Shown in pieces: positions 6,187-14,266 of a stretch of DNA of 40,079 nucleotides. The translations under genes and the position numbers were made by a program. Source of the DNA: Achromobacter marplatensis (GTDB taxonomy: Bacteria; Pseudomonadota; Gammaproteobacteria; Burkholderiales; Burkholderiaceae_B); assembly GCF_002209535.1 (NCBI RefSeq), contig NZ_NJIG01000028.1:1-40079 (forward strand). The letters run 5' to 3'. Within the stretch, counting starts at the first letter, position 1. Every line of letters starts with the position of its first letter. A model generated the notes under the pieces. The model had not been told where the DNA came from, searched no databases, and worked only from the letters and a program-made list of their open reading frames with translations.

Positions 6187-6580
6187 AATTCTCCTGTCCG
6201 ACTGGGGACATCGCCAGGACATTCGGAAGGATCGCGCCCTGGGCTATCCGACCGCCGCGGCATTCTCCAAAGAACGCGTAGACCACGACGGCTGGGGATA
6301 CAGTGGCCCTGAGGCATGCGCAGCCGATGGCGATATGTTGAGAATCGACGCCGCTATCAACCATCTGCACCCGGACATGCGCGTCATCATCACCGCGCAC
6401 TATGTGTGGGCTGGGCCGGTCAAGCGGAAGGTGGATCTGCTGCGCACCACTCGCACCGCTTACTACGAAACCCTGGAATACGCCCACAAGCAGCTATCGC
6501 ACACGATGGGGGGCAGCTACGCAACAGGCTACGAGACTAAATTGTCCGGACACCTAGCGGAACTGTCCGGATGTATTTAG
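6170..6580 (+). CDS. Late-gene regulator, antiterminator Q / sigma-like
   Basis: This 136-residue protein is the last gene of the early rightward operon and is immediately followed by the late leader. The C-terminal half (LHPDMRVIITAHYVWAGPVKRKVDLLRTTRTAYYETLEYAHKQL) has the pattern of sigma region 4-like helix-turn-helix domains found in phage Q/ArpU/RinA-type late regulators. It starts at ATG 6170 behind GGAGGG. Its likely role is to switch on the structural operon by allowing transcription through the terminator at 6698-6735. Whether it works as an antiterminator or an activator cannot be told from sequence. Confidence 0.72.
   Translation: MRTNLEILLSDWGHRQDIRKDRALGYPTAAAFSKERVDHDGWGYSGPEACAADGDMLRIDAAINHLHPDMRVIITAHYVWAGPVKRKVDLLRTTRTAYYETLEYAHKQLSHTMGGSYATGYETKLSGHLAELSGCI
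6543..6571 (+). promoter_or_regulatory. Repeated TGTCCGGA element, candidate late-regulator binding site
   Basis: TGTCCGGA occurs at 6543-6550 and again at 6564-6571, 21 bases apart (two helical turns), at the very end of the late-regulator gene and just upstream of the late leader. In lambdoid phages the Q-binding element lies at this boundary. The repeats also encode part of the protein (LSGHLAELSG), so they could be a coding coincidence. Confidence 0.35.
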
Positions 6581-6697
6581 AGTATTACGTGCAGGCTGTG
6601 TAAGTGTCACTTGTGCGGCCGCTTGTAGAGCGCCAATGTGCTTCGCGGGTTTGGGTTCTTCCGCTTTGACGACGGGCTACAAGTTAGGGAACCCACC

Positions 6698-6735
6698 AAG
6701 CCCCGGCGGATATCAATGCGCGCTGGGGCTTTTTC
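6698..6735 (+). terminator. Intrinsic terminator in the late leader (tR'-like)
   Basis: AAGCCCC (6698-6704) pairs with GGGGCTT (6725-6731), with extra inner pairing GCG/CGC, and is followed by TTTTT. It lies between the late regulator and the structural genes, where lambda has tR'. Readthrough here would be the natural point of late-gene control. Confidence 0.8.
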
Positions 6736-6743
6736 ATTTCCGC

Positions 6744-6836
6744 GAGTATCAGACTGCCGCCTCGGGAACGCGCTTCAAGCCCTGGTCCCTCCTGTTCGTA
6801 GGCGTTGATCCTTTGCAGGCGGCAGCCTAATACTCG
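6744..6836. ncRNA. Candidate structured RNA in the late leader
   Basis: Three nested helices can be drawn. GAGTAT (6744-6749) pairs with ATACTC (6831-6836). CTGCCGCCT (6754-6762) pairs with AGGCGGCAG (6818-6826). AACGC (6767-6771) pairs with GCGTT (6803-6807). The first two are separated by a symmetric 4/4 internal loop. The element spans 93 bases, has no U-run and no convincing open frame, and lies between the late terminator and the first late gene. I do not recognise it as a known RNA family. Confidence 0.5.
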
Positions 6837-6855
6837 TGATCTACCGAGAGCAGAC

Positions 6856-6975
6856 ATGCAAGAGATTCTGGTATTTCTCGCCTACATCGCAGCAATCGCG
6901 GTGTGCATCTCGATTGCGGTCTGCGCCCTCGCTTTCCCGGTGGTGAAAGCCATCAGGTTCTGGCGCGGGCACTGA
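6856..6975 (+). CDS. Small single-helix membrane protein (first late gene)
   Basis: This 39-codon gene has one long hydrophobic helix (about residues 4-28, including LVFLAYIAAIAVCISIAVCALAF) and a short basic tail (KAIRFWRGH). GAGAG lies upstream of ATG 6856. It is the first late cistron, 21 bases before the small terminase gene. Size and topology would suit a pinholin-like or lysis-regulating peptide, but the recognisable lysis genes are far downstream, so function is unknown. Confidence 0.62.
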   Translation: MQEILVFLAYIAAIAVCISIAVCALAFPVVKAIRFWRGH

Positions 6976-6996
6976 AAGAAAATCAAAGGAAATCAA

Positions 6997-7305
6997 ATGG
7001 CACGAGGCGGAGCGCGCCCCGGGGCCGGACGTAAACCCGGCATCCCGAATCGGGTGACGGCAGACATTAAAGCGCTGGCGCAGAACTATGGCGAAGAGGC
7101 TATCGACACGCTGGCCAGCATCATGCGCAACGTTGACACCCCACCGCAGGCGAGAGTAGCGGCGGCGAAAGAGCTGATCGAGCGCGGCTATGGGAAGGCA
7201 TCCCAACCCATCGGCGGCGCTGACGACTTGCCGCCAATCAAGGTAGCAGCAGTAGAGCTGACCGATGACCAACTCGCTTCCATCGCCGCAAGCAGCAGCC
7301 GCTGA
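6997..7305 (+). CDS. terS: Terminase small subunit
   Basis: This 102-residue protein starts with a basic Gly/Arg-rich segment (MARGGARPGAGRKPGIPNRVT), a hallmark of many phage small terminases and other DNA-binding phage proteins. Helical regions follow (AEELIERGYGKA-type). It binds packaging sites on the concatemer and delivers DNA to the large subunit. AAAGGAAAT is a good ribosome site. The gene overlaps the large terminase gene by 41 bases. Confidence 0.82.
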   Translation: MARGGARPGAGRKPGIPNRVTADIKALAQNYGEEAIDTLASIMRNVDTPPQARVAAAKELIERGYGKASQPIGGADDLPPIKVAAVELTDDQLASIAASSSR

Positions 7306-8704
7306 GCTGCTGGCCCGGCGTAGGGCGCGGGATGGATTGGTTGAGTTCACGAAATACACGTTGCCATCGTACCGGCCTGCGCAGCACCACCAGGAGATAG
7401 CGCGGGCATTGGAAGCTGTGGAGCGCGGAGACTGCAAGCGCCTGATGATCTGCATGCCACCCCGGCACGGAAAGTCTGAGCTCGCATCGCGCCGCTTCCC
7501 TGCGTGGTACTTGGGGCGAAACCCCGACAAGCAGATCATCGCCGCTAGCTACAACGGCGATCTGGCCGGCGACTTTGGCCGAGAAGTTCGAAACATCGTC
7601 GCAGAGCAGGAATTCAGCGCTCTCTACAAGGTATCGCTGGCTGCTGACTCCAAGGCTGCGAACCGTTGGCATACCAGCGGTGGCGGCATGTACGTGGCAG
7701 CAGGGGTAGGGACCGCAGTAACTGGTCGCGGCGCACACATCTTTCTGATCGATGACCCGTTCAAAGACCGGGAAGAGGCTGACAGCGAACTCCGCAGGCG
7801 CCGGGTGTGGGATTGGTACACGTCGACCGCATACACGCGGTTGATGCCAGGCGGGGCGATTGTCCTCATTAACACCCGGTGGCACGAAGACGACCTTTCT
7901 GGCCGTCTGCTAGAGCAGCAGGAGCATGGTGGGGACAAGTGGGACGTTCTTAGCCTTCCCGCTATTGACGGTGCCGGCCGCGCTCTTTGGCAGGAAGACT
8001 ACCCGATCGAGCGGCTGTTGCAGATCAAGGCTGTGCTACCTGAGCGGGATTGGAATGCTCTCTACCAGCAGGATCCGGCGCCCGACGACGGCAGTTATTT
8101 CCGCCGCGATTGGTTCAAGGAATGGAAGGAGAAGCCCCGCGATTTGGCCATCTATGGCACCAGCGATTACGCGGTGACGGATGGCGGCGGGGATTACACG
8201 GTTCACCGGGTATGGGGAGTAGACCCATCTGGTGACATCTACCGGCTCGGCGGATGGCGCGGCCAGACATCTGCTGATGAATGGATAGAGCGAAAGCTCG
8301 ATTTGATTCAGGAATGGCGCCCCTTTGCCTGGTTTGGTGAGGCTGGGGTGATCCAGAAGGCAGTCGAACCGATGCTAACCCGCCGTATGCGAGAGCGGAA
8401 CGTGTTTTGCCGTATGGAATGGCTGCCCAGCGTATCGGACAAGCCAAGCCGTGCACGCGGCTTCCAGGCTCGTATGGCAATGGGCCGGGTTTGGTTTGAG
8501 CCTGGCGCGGAGATCAGCGAATTCCTGAAGTTCCCCACTGGGAAGAACGACGACGACGTCGACACGGCGTCGATGATCGGACGCGCGCTAGACGAAGCGC
8601 ATCCTGCGGTGGTGAGCGCTAAGGCGCAACCAAAGGCGCAAGACAGGTGGGACCGCGCATTCGGCGCATCAGACCCTGATGAATTTGACTGGAAAGTGGC
8701 ATGA
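7265..8704 (+). CDS. terL: Terminase large subunit (packaging ATPase/nuclease)
   Basis: This 479-residue protein has all the expected motifs. The Walker A-like P-loop is PPRHGKSE (residues 65-72), the adenine/Q region precedes it around YRPAQHHQEI, and Walker B is HIFLIDDP (about 158-165). The RNase H-fold nuclease domain begins at YGTSDYAVTDGGGDYT (about residue 297). It pumps DNA into the prohead and cuts it. The stop overlaps the portal ATG (ATGA at 8701-8704). Confidence 0.96.
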   Translation: MTNSLPSPQAAAAELLARRRARDGLVEFTKYTLPSYRPAQHHQEIARALEAVERGDCKRLMICMPPRHGKSELASRRFPAWYLGRNPDKQIIAASYNGDLAGDFGREVRNIVAEQEFSALYKVSLAADSKAANRWHTSGGGMYVAAGVGTAVTGRGAHIFLIDDPFKDREEADSELRRRRVWDWYTSTAYTRLMPGGAIVLINTRWHEDDLSGRLLEQQEHGGDKWDVLSLPAIDGAGRALWQEDYPIERLLQIKAVLPERDWNALYQQDPAPDDGSYFRRDWFKEWKEKPRDLAIYGTSDYAVTDGGGDYTVHRVWGVDPSGDIYRLGGWRGQTSADEWIERKLDLIQEWRPFAWFGEAGVIQKAVEPMLTRRMRERNVFCRMEWLPSVSDKPSRARGFQARMAMGRVWFEPGAEISEFLKFPTGKNDDDVDTASMIGRALDEAHPAVVSAKAQPKAQDRWDRAFGASDPDEFDWKVA

Positions 8705-10761
8705 ACGTGAGATTGGCAACCTTGGACGGTGAATATGTGCCCGATGCGGCCCTAGCCACGTCCGGCGGTCAGTACGATCACCACTTGGACCGGCTCGTCC
8801 GCGATTTTGAGGCGGCCGAGGATGGAACGCGCGACGCCCGCCTGCGCGCTGAGCGCAACCGCGATTACTACGACGGCAAGCAGCTCACCACCGAGGAAAT
8901 CGCCGCGCTGAAAAAGCGCGGGCAGCCTCCCGTAGTCGTCAACTACATCAAACGCAAGATCGAGATCCTGCGCGGCTTGGAGCGACGCTCCCGCACTGAC
9001 CCCAAGGCATTCCCGCGCAACCCGCAGGACGAGCAGGGCGCCAACGCCGCCACCGACGCGCTGCGCTTCGTGGCAGACGAGAACGATTTCGACGTTGTGC
9101 GCTCGTCGGTCTACGAAAACATGATGATAGAGGGGTACGGCGGCGCCGATATTGTCGTCGAAGAGGCTCCGAATGGCGATGTGATCGTCTCAGTACAGTA
9201 TGTCCCCTGGGATCGCCTGGTGTACGACCCGCACAGCCGCAAATCGGACTTCTCTGATGCGCGTTATCGCGGGATCGTCATCTGGATGGACAAAGCCGAC
9301 GCGATGGCCACCTACCCGGACCGGGAGGATGCCATCGAGGCTTCCCTGGCGACCGGCGCCATGTCGGAAACCTACGACGACCGCCCTAAGGACGGCATGT
9401 GGTCGGACAACCGGCGCACGCGCGTGCGCATCGTCCAGATGCATTACCAGGATGCCGACGGCACCTGGATGGTGGCCACGTTCACGCGCGGCGGGTTCTT
9501 AGTTGACCCGCAAGTCTCCCCCTATGTAGACAAGTACGGGCAGCCAACCCCCTCTCTGATCATGCGGTCCTGCTACATCGACCGCGAAAACAATCGATAC
9601 GGCGCGGTCAGCGACTGGATCGACACGCAAGACGAAATCAATAAGCGCCGCTCCAAAGCCCTGCATCTGCTGAACCAGCGTCAGACCTATGGCACGCAGG
9701 AAGCCGTCAAGGATGTGGCGAAGGCCAAGCGCGAGCTCGCGCGCCCTGATGGTCACGTCGAATTGAATGGTGGGGCCACGTTCGGCCAGAACTTCGGCAT
9801 TCTGCCCACTGGAGATATGGCCGCGGGCCAGATGCAGCTACTGCAGCAGGTCACCGCTGAAATGCAGGCAAGCGGGCCTAATGCCTCCTTGGCAGGCAAG
9901 GATCAGCGCCAGCTATCGGGCCGAGCTATCCAATCCCAGCAGCAGGCCGGAAGTATTGAGGTCGAGCCTACCGTGGACGAGCTGCGCCAGTGGACGCGCG
10001 ACGTTTACGAGGCGGTGTGGCTGCGCATCAAGCAGTTCTGGACTGACGAAAAGTGGGTTCGGGTCACGGACGACGAACGAAACATCAAATGGGTCGGCTT
10101 GAACAAGACGGTGACCGTAAAGGACCGTTTGGCCCAGCTTCCGCCCCAGATGCAGGAGCAGGCCCTCATGCTGGCCGCGCAGCAGTTCGGCCTACCTCCC
10201 CAAGACCCGGCGCTGCTCGAGCAGCCTGTGGCGGTGGAAAACGATGTAAGCGGCCTGGATGTGGACATCGTCATCGAAGAGGGCCCCGACCTGGCCACTC
10301 TGCAGGGGGAACAGTTCGAGCAGCTTGCCCAGTTGGCTCAGTCCGGCGTGCCCATCCCGCCCAAAGCCATCATCCAGGCGTCGAGCCTGCGCAACAAGGA
10401 CCAAATCCTGGACGAAATGGAGGCCGGAAACCAATTGCCGCCCCAGGTTCAGCAACAGATTCAGGCGATGCAGCAGCAGCTCCAGAAGCAGGGCGAAGCC
10501 ATGCAGCAGATGCAGCAGCAACTGCGAGAAAAGCAAGCAGATCTGGCTATCAAGGCCACCGACGCCGAGACGCGCCGCATGGCCGTCATGAAGCCCGACC
10601 AGCAGCAGCCGGTCGACCCGATGGCGCAGCAAGTGTCCGTCGCCAAAGACGTCGCAGACATCCGGAAGACCAACGCACAAGCGCAGCAGACTGAAGTCGA
10701 GACTGCGCTGCTAGTCACGATGCCAACCGCCCCAGAATTCAGGGGAAGCGTCAGCATCTGA
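8701..10761 (+). CDS. Portal protein (P22 gp1-like)
   Basis: This 686-residue protein has the size of the P22-type portals. Recognisable segments are the N-terminal RDYYDGKQLTTEEIAALKKR, the QPPVVVNYIKRKIE region and RYGAVSDWIDTQDEINKRRSKALH. It ends in a long Gln-rich coiled-coil tail (about residues 580-650) comparable to the P22 portal barrel. The dodecamer forms the DNA entry vertex. A terminator directly follows, separating terminase/portal from the capsid genes. Confidence 0.93.
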   Translation: MNVRLATLDGEYVPDAALATSGGQYDHHLDRLVRDFEAAEDGTRDARLRAERNRDYYDGKQLTTEEIAALKKRGQPPVVVNYIKRKIEILRGLERRSRTDPKAFPRNPQDEQGANAATDALRFVADENDFDVVRSSVYENMMIEGYGGADIVVEEAPNGDVIVSVQYVPWDRLVYDPHSRKSDFSDARYRGIVIWMDKADAMATYPDREDAIEASLATGAMSETYDDRPKDGMWSDNRRTRVRIVQMHYQDADGTWMVATFTRGGFLVDPQVSPYVDKYGQPTPSLIMRSCYIDRENNRYGAVSDWIDTQDEINKRRSKALHLLNQRQTYGTQEAVKDVAKAKRELARPDGHVELNGGATFGQNFGILPTGDMAAGQMQLLQQVTAEMQASGPNASLAGKDQRQLSGRAIQSQQQAGSIEVEPTVDELRQWTRDVYEAVWLRIKQFWTDEKWVRVTDDERNIKWVGLNKTVTVKDRLAQLPPQMQEQALMLAAQQFGLPPQDPALLEQPVAVENDVSGLDVDIVIEEGPDLATLQGEQFEQLAQLAQSGVPIPPKAIIQASSLRNKDQILDEMEAGNQLPPQVQQQIQAMQQQLQKQGEAMQQMQQQLREKQADLAIKATDAETRRMAVMKPDQQQPVDPMAQQVSVAKDVADIRKTNAQAQQTEVETALLVTMPTAPEFRGSVSI

Positions 10762-10777
10762 CGAGTCCCAGTTTCAC

Positions 10778-10801
10778 AGCCGCCTTCGGGCGGTTTTTTT
10801 A
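10778..10801 (+). terminator. Intrinsic terminator after portal gene
   Basis: CCGCC-TTCG-GGCGG (10780-10793) is followed by seven U residues. It probably trims late transcription between the portal and scaffold genes. An imperfect tandem repeat follows it in the scaffold leader. Confidence 0.8.
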
Positions 10802-10805
10802 TTCC

Positions 10806-10858
10806 GCCGCCGGGGAATTCGGGCGTTAAAGCTGCCGCCGGGCTGAATCGGGCGTGAA
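10806..10858. repeat. Imperfect tandem repeat in the scaffold-gene leader
   Basis: Two units of about 24-25 bases (10806-10829 and 10834-10858) share GCCGCCGGG, then ATTCGGGCGT in the first and AATCGGGCGT in the second. They lie between the terminator and the scaffold ATG. Role unknown; duplication by slippage is the simplest explanation. Confidence 0.55.
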
Positions 10859-10869
10859 GGTAGAGCGCA

Positions 10870-11613
10870 ATGAGTGATCAGGACTTCGAGACTATTTTCG
10901 ACGGTAAGCAACCCGCAGAACCGCAAGCTGAACCAGCGCCCACCACGGCGCCGGAACCGCAAGCTGAACCGCAGGAAGCTCCGAAGGGCGAAGCGCAGGA
11001 ACCGGCATCTGCCGATCCGGCGACTGGGGAGCCGCCAGCCCCTGGAAATGAAAAGAATGTCCCGCTTGCCGCGCTTGAGGCAGTACGCAAGGAAAAGACG
11101 GACTGGAAGGAAAAGGCTATCCGCTACGAGGAGCAGATCAAGCAGTTGGAGGCGCGTCAGCATGCGCCCCAGCAGCCGCCGCAACCTCAACGCGAGATGA
11201 CACCGCAGGAATTCGCCTTCAACGAGCGTTTGCACACGTCGGAATTGCTTGCACGCGAAAAGCATGCCGACATGGACGAAAAGCTCGCTGCCTGGGAAGC
11301 CGCCGCTGCGAAGAATCCGGCCATGGGGGCCGAGCTTCTGAACCAGCGCCACCCCTGGGAATACGTCTACCAGCAGGGCGCGCGCTTGCTCGCGATGCGG
11401 GAGATCGGCGACGACCCTGCGGCATACAAGGAGCGCTTGCGCCAGGAACTTTTGGCCGAAATGCAAGCGCAACCGGACGCGACTGCCCAGCCCGCTCCGA
11501 CCCCTGCGCCCGCCGCAGCTTTGCCCACTTCCCTGGCCACCGCCCGATCGACCGCTGGCAGATCCGCTGCGGCGTTTACTGGGCCACGGCCGTTCGACGA
11601 CATCTTCAAATAA
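10870..11613 (+). CDS. Capsid scaffolding protein
   Basis: This 247-residue protein is acidic and low-complexity at the N-terminus (many Pro, Glu, Gln and Ala residues with repeated EPQAEP units). A central helix has coiled-coil potential (VRKEKTDWKEKAIRYEEQIKQLEARQ). Composition and position, between portal and coat, fit the P22 gp8-type scaffolding proteins that template prohead assembly and then leave. It ends with a short positively charged and aromatic tail (FTGPRPFDDIFK) that may bind coat protein. Confidence 0.85.
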   Translation: MSDQDFETIFDGKQPAEPQAEPAPTTAPEPQAEPQEAPKGEAQEPASADPATGEPPAPGNEKNVPLAALEAVRKEKTDWKEKAIRYEEQIKQLEARQHAPQQPPQPQREMTPQEFAFNERLHTSELLAREKHADMDEKLAAWEAAAAKNPAMGAELLNQRHPWEYVYQQGARLLAMREIGDDPAAYKERLRQELLAEMQAQPDATAQPAPTPAPAAALPTSLATARSTAGRSAAAFTGPRPFDDIFK

Positions 11614-11624
11614 AGGAGCCGTAA

Positions 11625-12722
11625 ATGGCTGAAACTACCGCACGCGCGGGGCTTACCCCGCAGATTTGGGACTCGGAATACTTCGAGGAATACGTCCGCG
11701 AGAACCGTTACCGCCGCTTCATGGGTACCGGCGAATCATCGATCTTCCGCACCAAGGAAGATCTGTCCCGCAAACCGGGTGATCGGGTCACCTTCGCGGC
11801 TGTGCGCACCATCGGCGGCGGCGTCCGTGGCAACACGGTGCTGGAAGGCAACGAGGCCGAACTGGACATGCGTTCCATGACGGTTGCGGTCACCCCGCGC
11901 CGTAATGCGGTCGTCATGACCGAGTGGGACGAGCAGAAGTCCGCGATCGACATTCGCCAGGCCGCCCGCGGCGCGCTGAAGCAATGGTCGTTGGATTCGA
12001 TGCGCGACGACATCACCGCTGCGCTGAAGTTCATCCCGAACGCTGCCGGCATCATGGTGCCGTACGAGCAGGCCACCGAGGCCGAGAAGGACGCCTTCCT
12101 GGCCGCCAACGCTGACCGCGTGCTGTTCGGTGCGGCCAAGAGCAACAACGCCGGGAACGACTGGTCCGCATCGCTGGCCAACATTGACAACACGGCCGAC
12201 AAGCTGACGCCCCAGCTGATCAGCCTGGCTAAGCGCATGGCGCAGACCGCGACGCCGCATATCCGTCCCACGCGCACGACCGAAGACCAAGAATGGTTCG
12301 TGATGTTCGCGAATGCGCTGTCGTTCCGGGACCTGCAGAACGCTCCGGAAATGACCCAGGCGAACCGCGACGCGCGCGAACGCAATGTGCGCACCAACCC
12401 GCTGTTCACCGGCGGTGATCTGGTCTGGGACGGCGTGATCATCCGCGAGGTGCCGGAAATCGGCGTCATCCCGGGCGTGGGCGCCGGTGGCATCGATGTG
12501 GGCTTCAACTTCCTGTGCGGCGCTGGTGCCCTGGGCCTGGCTTGGGCGCAACGCACTCGCTCGACCACGGACGTCCGCGACTATGGCTTCCGCCATGGCG
12601 TGGGCATCCAGGAAATCCGGGGCATCGAGAAGCTGATGTTCGGCACCGGCCTGGAAGACCGTCAAACGCTGGTTCAGAACGGCGTTGTTTCCGTGCTGAC
12701 CGCAGCCGTGGCTGACGCCTAA
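11625..12722 (+). CDS. Major capsid protein
   Basis: This 365-residue protein follows the scaffold by 11 bases, behind GGAG. The sequence pattern (WDSEYFEEYVRENRYRRFMG, then GDRVTFAAVRTIGGG and GNEAELDMRSMTVAV) matches the HK97-fold capsid proteins grouped with DUF4043/N4-gp56-like coats. It forms the icosahedral shell. A strong terminator follows, consistent with separate control of this highly expressed gene. Confidence 0.92.
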   Translation: MAETTARAGLTPQIWDSEYFEEYVRENRYRRFMGTGESSIFRTKEDLSRKPGDRVTFAAVRTIGGGVRGNTVLEGNEAELDMRSMTVAVTPRRNAVVMTEWDEQKSAIDIRQAARGALKQWSLDSMRDDITAALKFIPNAAGIMVPYEQATEAEKDAFLAANADRVLFGAAKSNNAGNDWSASLANIDNTADKLTPQLISLAKRMAQTATPHIRPTRTTEDQEWFVMFANALSFRDLQNAPEMTQANRDARERNVRTNPLFTGGDLVWDGVIIREVPEIGVIPGVGAGGIDVGFNFLCGAGALGLAWAQRTRSTTDVRDYGFRHGVGIQEIRGIEKLMFGTGLEDRQTLVQNGVVSVLTAAVADA

Positions 12723-12747
12723 CACCTGACCCAACTGAGACGAGACG

Positions 12748-12770
12748 AGGCGCCCACAGGGCGCCTTTTT
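12748..12770 (+). terminator. Intrinsic terminator after the major capsid gene
   Basis: AGGCGCCC (12748-12755), loop ACA, GGGCGCCT (12759-12766), then a U-run. It is a perfect 8-bp stem placed 26 bases after the coat stop codon. Confidence 0.88.
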
Positions 12771-12791
12771 CGTCTGTTCAAGGAGATTTTC

Positions 12792-13202
12792 ATGGCAACT
12801 GTCAATGCCGCCCGCGTGGGCGATACGAAACCGCGCGACGTCATGCCCGGCGTGGGCGATGGCCAATCGGTCAAGGCGATCCCGTTTCGCTACGACTGGA
12901 CTGCCGCGCAGCCTTCCGGAACTGTGATCCAGTCGCCGGTCATCCAGGCCGGCTCGGTGGTGCTGGACGTGATGCTGGTGACCAGCGGAGCGGGTACGGC
13001 GACCTTTGACGTCGGCTATGGCGGCGACACGGACTATTTCGTGGCCGCCGGCAGTGGCGCCGTCATTCGTGCGAACGCGGCCACTGCTTCGCCCCTGGTC
13101 CTGGCCACCAACGACACCATCGACATCTACACCGGCACCGCCTCCACCGGCGCTGCGGGCTATGTGGCCGGGTACATCTTGGTGGTCCCCCGCAACACGT
13201 AA
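12792..13202 (+). CDS. Probable head decoration / minor capsid protein
   Basis: This 136-residue protein is beta-strand rich with many Gly, Thr and Val residues (for example VIQSPVIQAGSVVLDVMLVTSGAGTATFDVGYGG) and no long helix. It directly follows the coat terminator and has its own AAGGAG site. Small beta-sandwich proteins here usually decorate or cement the capsid lattice. The role is inferred from position and fold appearance. Confidence 0.72.
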   Translation: MATVNAARVGDTKPRDVMPGVGDGQSVKAIPFRYDWTAAQPSGTVIQSPVIQAGSVVLDVMLVTSGAGTATFDVGYGGDTDYFVAAGSGAVIRANAATASPLVLATNDTIDIYTGTASTGAAGYVAGYILVVPRNT

Positions 13203-13209
13203 GCCAACC

Positions 13210-13235
13210 GCGGGCCGGCCTTCGGGTCGGCCCGC
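13210..13235 (+). other. Very stable intercistronic hairpin with TTCG loop
   Basis: An 11-bp stem (13210-13220 paired with 13225-13235, one G-U) is closed by a TTCG tetraloop. It lies seven bases after the decoration-protein stop and just before the next ribosome site. No U-run follows, so it is more likely an mRNA-stabilising or processing element than a terminator. Confidence 0.65.
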
Positions 13236-13247
13236 TTGGAGACCTGC

Positions 13248-13553
13248 ATGGAAACGATCAAACTTACCTTTACGGGCGACCCCTCCCACCCTGGCGAGAA
13301 GCGTCAGGATCTGGTGATCGGCGAACACACTTTCCCCCTCGGGAAGCCGGTGGACGTCCCGGATACCCCGGCATTCCGCAAGCTTGCGGCCAACAGTCAC
13401 TTCAATGGTGGCGCCGTCGCAGACGATCACGACGATGCCAAGCCGAAGACCGTCGCAGAACTGAAAGCTGCATTGGACGGCCTGGACGTGCCGTATCCCG
13501 ACGGCGCGCTGAAGGCTGACCTGCAAGCGCTGTACGACCAGGCGACGGCGTAA
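13248..13553 (+). CDS. Small virion protein with C-terminal HeH/SAP-like motif
   Basis: This 101-residue protein starts at ATG 13248 behind GGAGA. The N-terminal part is strand-rich (IKLTFTGDP... LVIGEHTFPLGKPVDV). The last 35 residues (KTVAELKAALDGLDVPYPDGALKADLQALYDQA) have the helix-extended-helix pattern of HeH/LEM or Rho-N-like domains, which occur at the ends of several phage head proteins and can bind nucleic acid. It is probably a head-associated protein. Confidence 0.7.
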   Translation: METIKLTFTGDPSHPGEKRQDLVIGEHTFPLGKPVDVPDTPAFRKLAANSHFNGGAVADDHDDAKPKTVAELKAALDGLDVPYPDGALKADLQALYDQATA

Positions 13554-13883
13554 ATGGCGACCAAACGCGAGCTGGCCCCGCGCGTACTGCGCAAGCTCAC
13601 CGTCCTTGCTGCCGGCGAAAGCGCCGACGCGGCTGATATCGAGGTGGTCGAGCAAAAGCTGGACGCAGTCCACGCTGCGCTCGAAACGCGCGGGCTGCTC
13701 CGTTGGACGCTGAACGATGTTCCTGCCTATGCCCAAGAGCCGTATGTTTTCATGGGCGCCTACTTGGCCGCACCTGAATTCCAGCGTGCGCCTGACGCAT
13801 CGTTGTGGTCGTCAGGCATGCGCGAGATTGAGGCGGCGGTGGCGCTCACGGACGTGGGCGTGACGCGGGCGGAGTACTTCTGA
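13554..13883 (+). CDS. Probable head-tail adaptor (gp4-like position)
   Basis: This 109-residue, mainly helical protein (VLRKLTVLAAGESADAADIEVVEQKLDAVHAAL) starts directly after the previous stop codon. It lies between the capsid genes and the gp10-like gene, where P22-type phages encode the gp4 head-closure adaptor. I cannot confirm homology to gp4 by eye; the assignment rests on position and size. Confidence 0.62.
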   Translation: MATKRELAPRVLRKLTVLAAGESADAADIEVVEQKLDAVHAALETRGLLRWTLNDVPAYAQEPYVFMGAYLAAPEFQRAPDASLWSSGMREIEAAVALTDVGVTRAEYF

Positions 13884-14266
13884 TGGAAATCGCTGTTGCT
13901 CTGAATGGCGCGAAGCGCCGCGACCTGCGCCTGTATGAGGGCGACGAGGTGACGCTGACGGTCAAGGTGTATCAGCGCGACGGTGACGAAGAGCCGATCG
14001 ACCCGGCGCAGGTCACTGACCTTGCGATGACGACGGTGGGGCCTTTCGACGGGCTGATTCCCGTCGGCAGCTCCTTCACCGTCCCGGTAGGTCTGTGCTG
14101 GCGGAATTGGTACACGCTCAAGGGCGTGGTGAACGGTGTACCCACCACCCTTGCAATGGGCTGGATCCTCGGGTACGGCACGCCTGATCGACCGCACCCG
14201 TGGGGCAATGACTACGGCTGGCGCTGGCCTTATGGCCCAGGCAATTGGGGGGTCATTCCATGGTAG
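13883..14266 (+). CDS. Strand-rich virion-associated protein, unknown
   Basis: This 127-residue protein has an N-terminal half resembling an Ig-like beta domain (RRDLRLYEGDEVTLTVKVYQRDG). The C-terminus is rich in Gly, Trp, Pro and Tyr (the last 25 residues contain five Trp). It overlaps the preceding gene by one base and the next by seven. It is probably a minor head or tail component; no family recognised. Confidence 0.65.
   Translation: MEIAVALNGAKRRDLRLYEGDEVTLTVKVYQRDGDEEPIDPAQVTDLAMTTVGPFDGLIPVGSSFTVPVGLCWRNWYTLKGVVNGVPTTLAMGWILGYGTPDRPHPWGNDYGWRWPYGPGNWGVIPW

Noticed and set aside
6580..6697. A specific late promoter upstream of the terminator
   Set aside because: Several partial -10/-35 pairs exist but none is convincing, so no promoter is annotated.
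11736..13736. A 666-codon minus-strand open frame across the capsid genes
   Set aside because: It is the complement of well-supported capsid and head genes in a GC-rich region. Its translation is His/Arg/Gly-rich without domain pattern, a typical high-GC antisense shadow.
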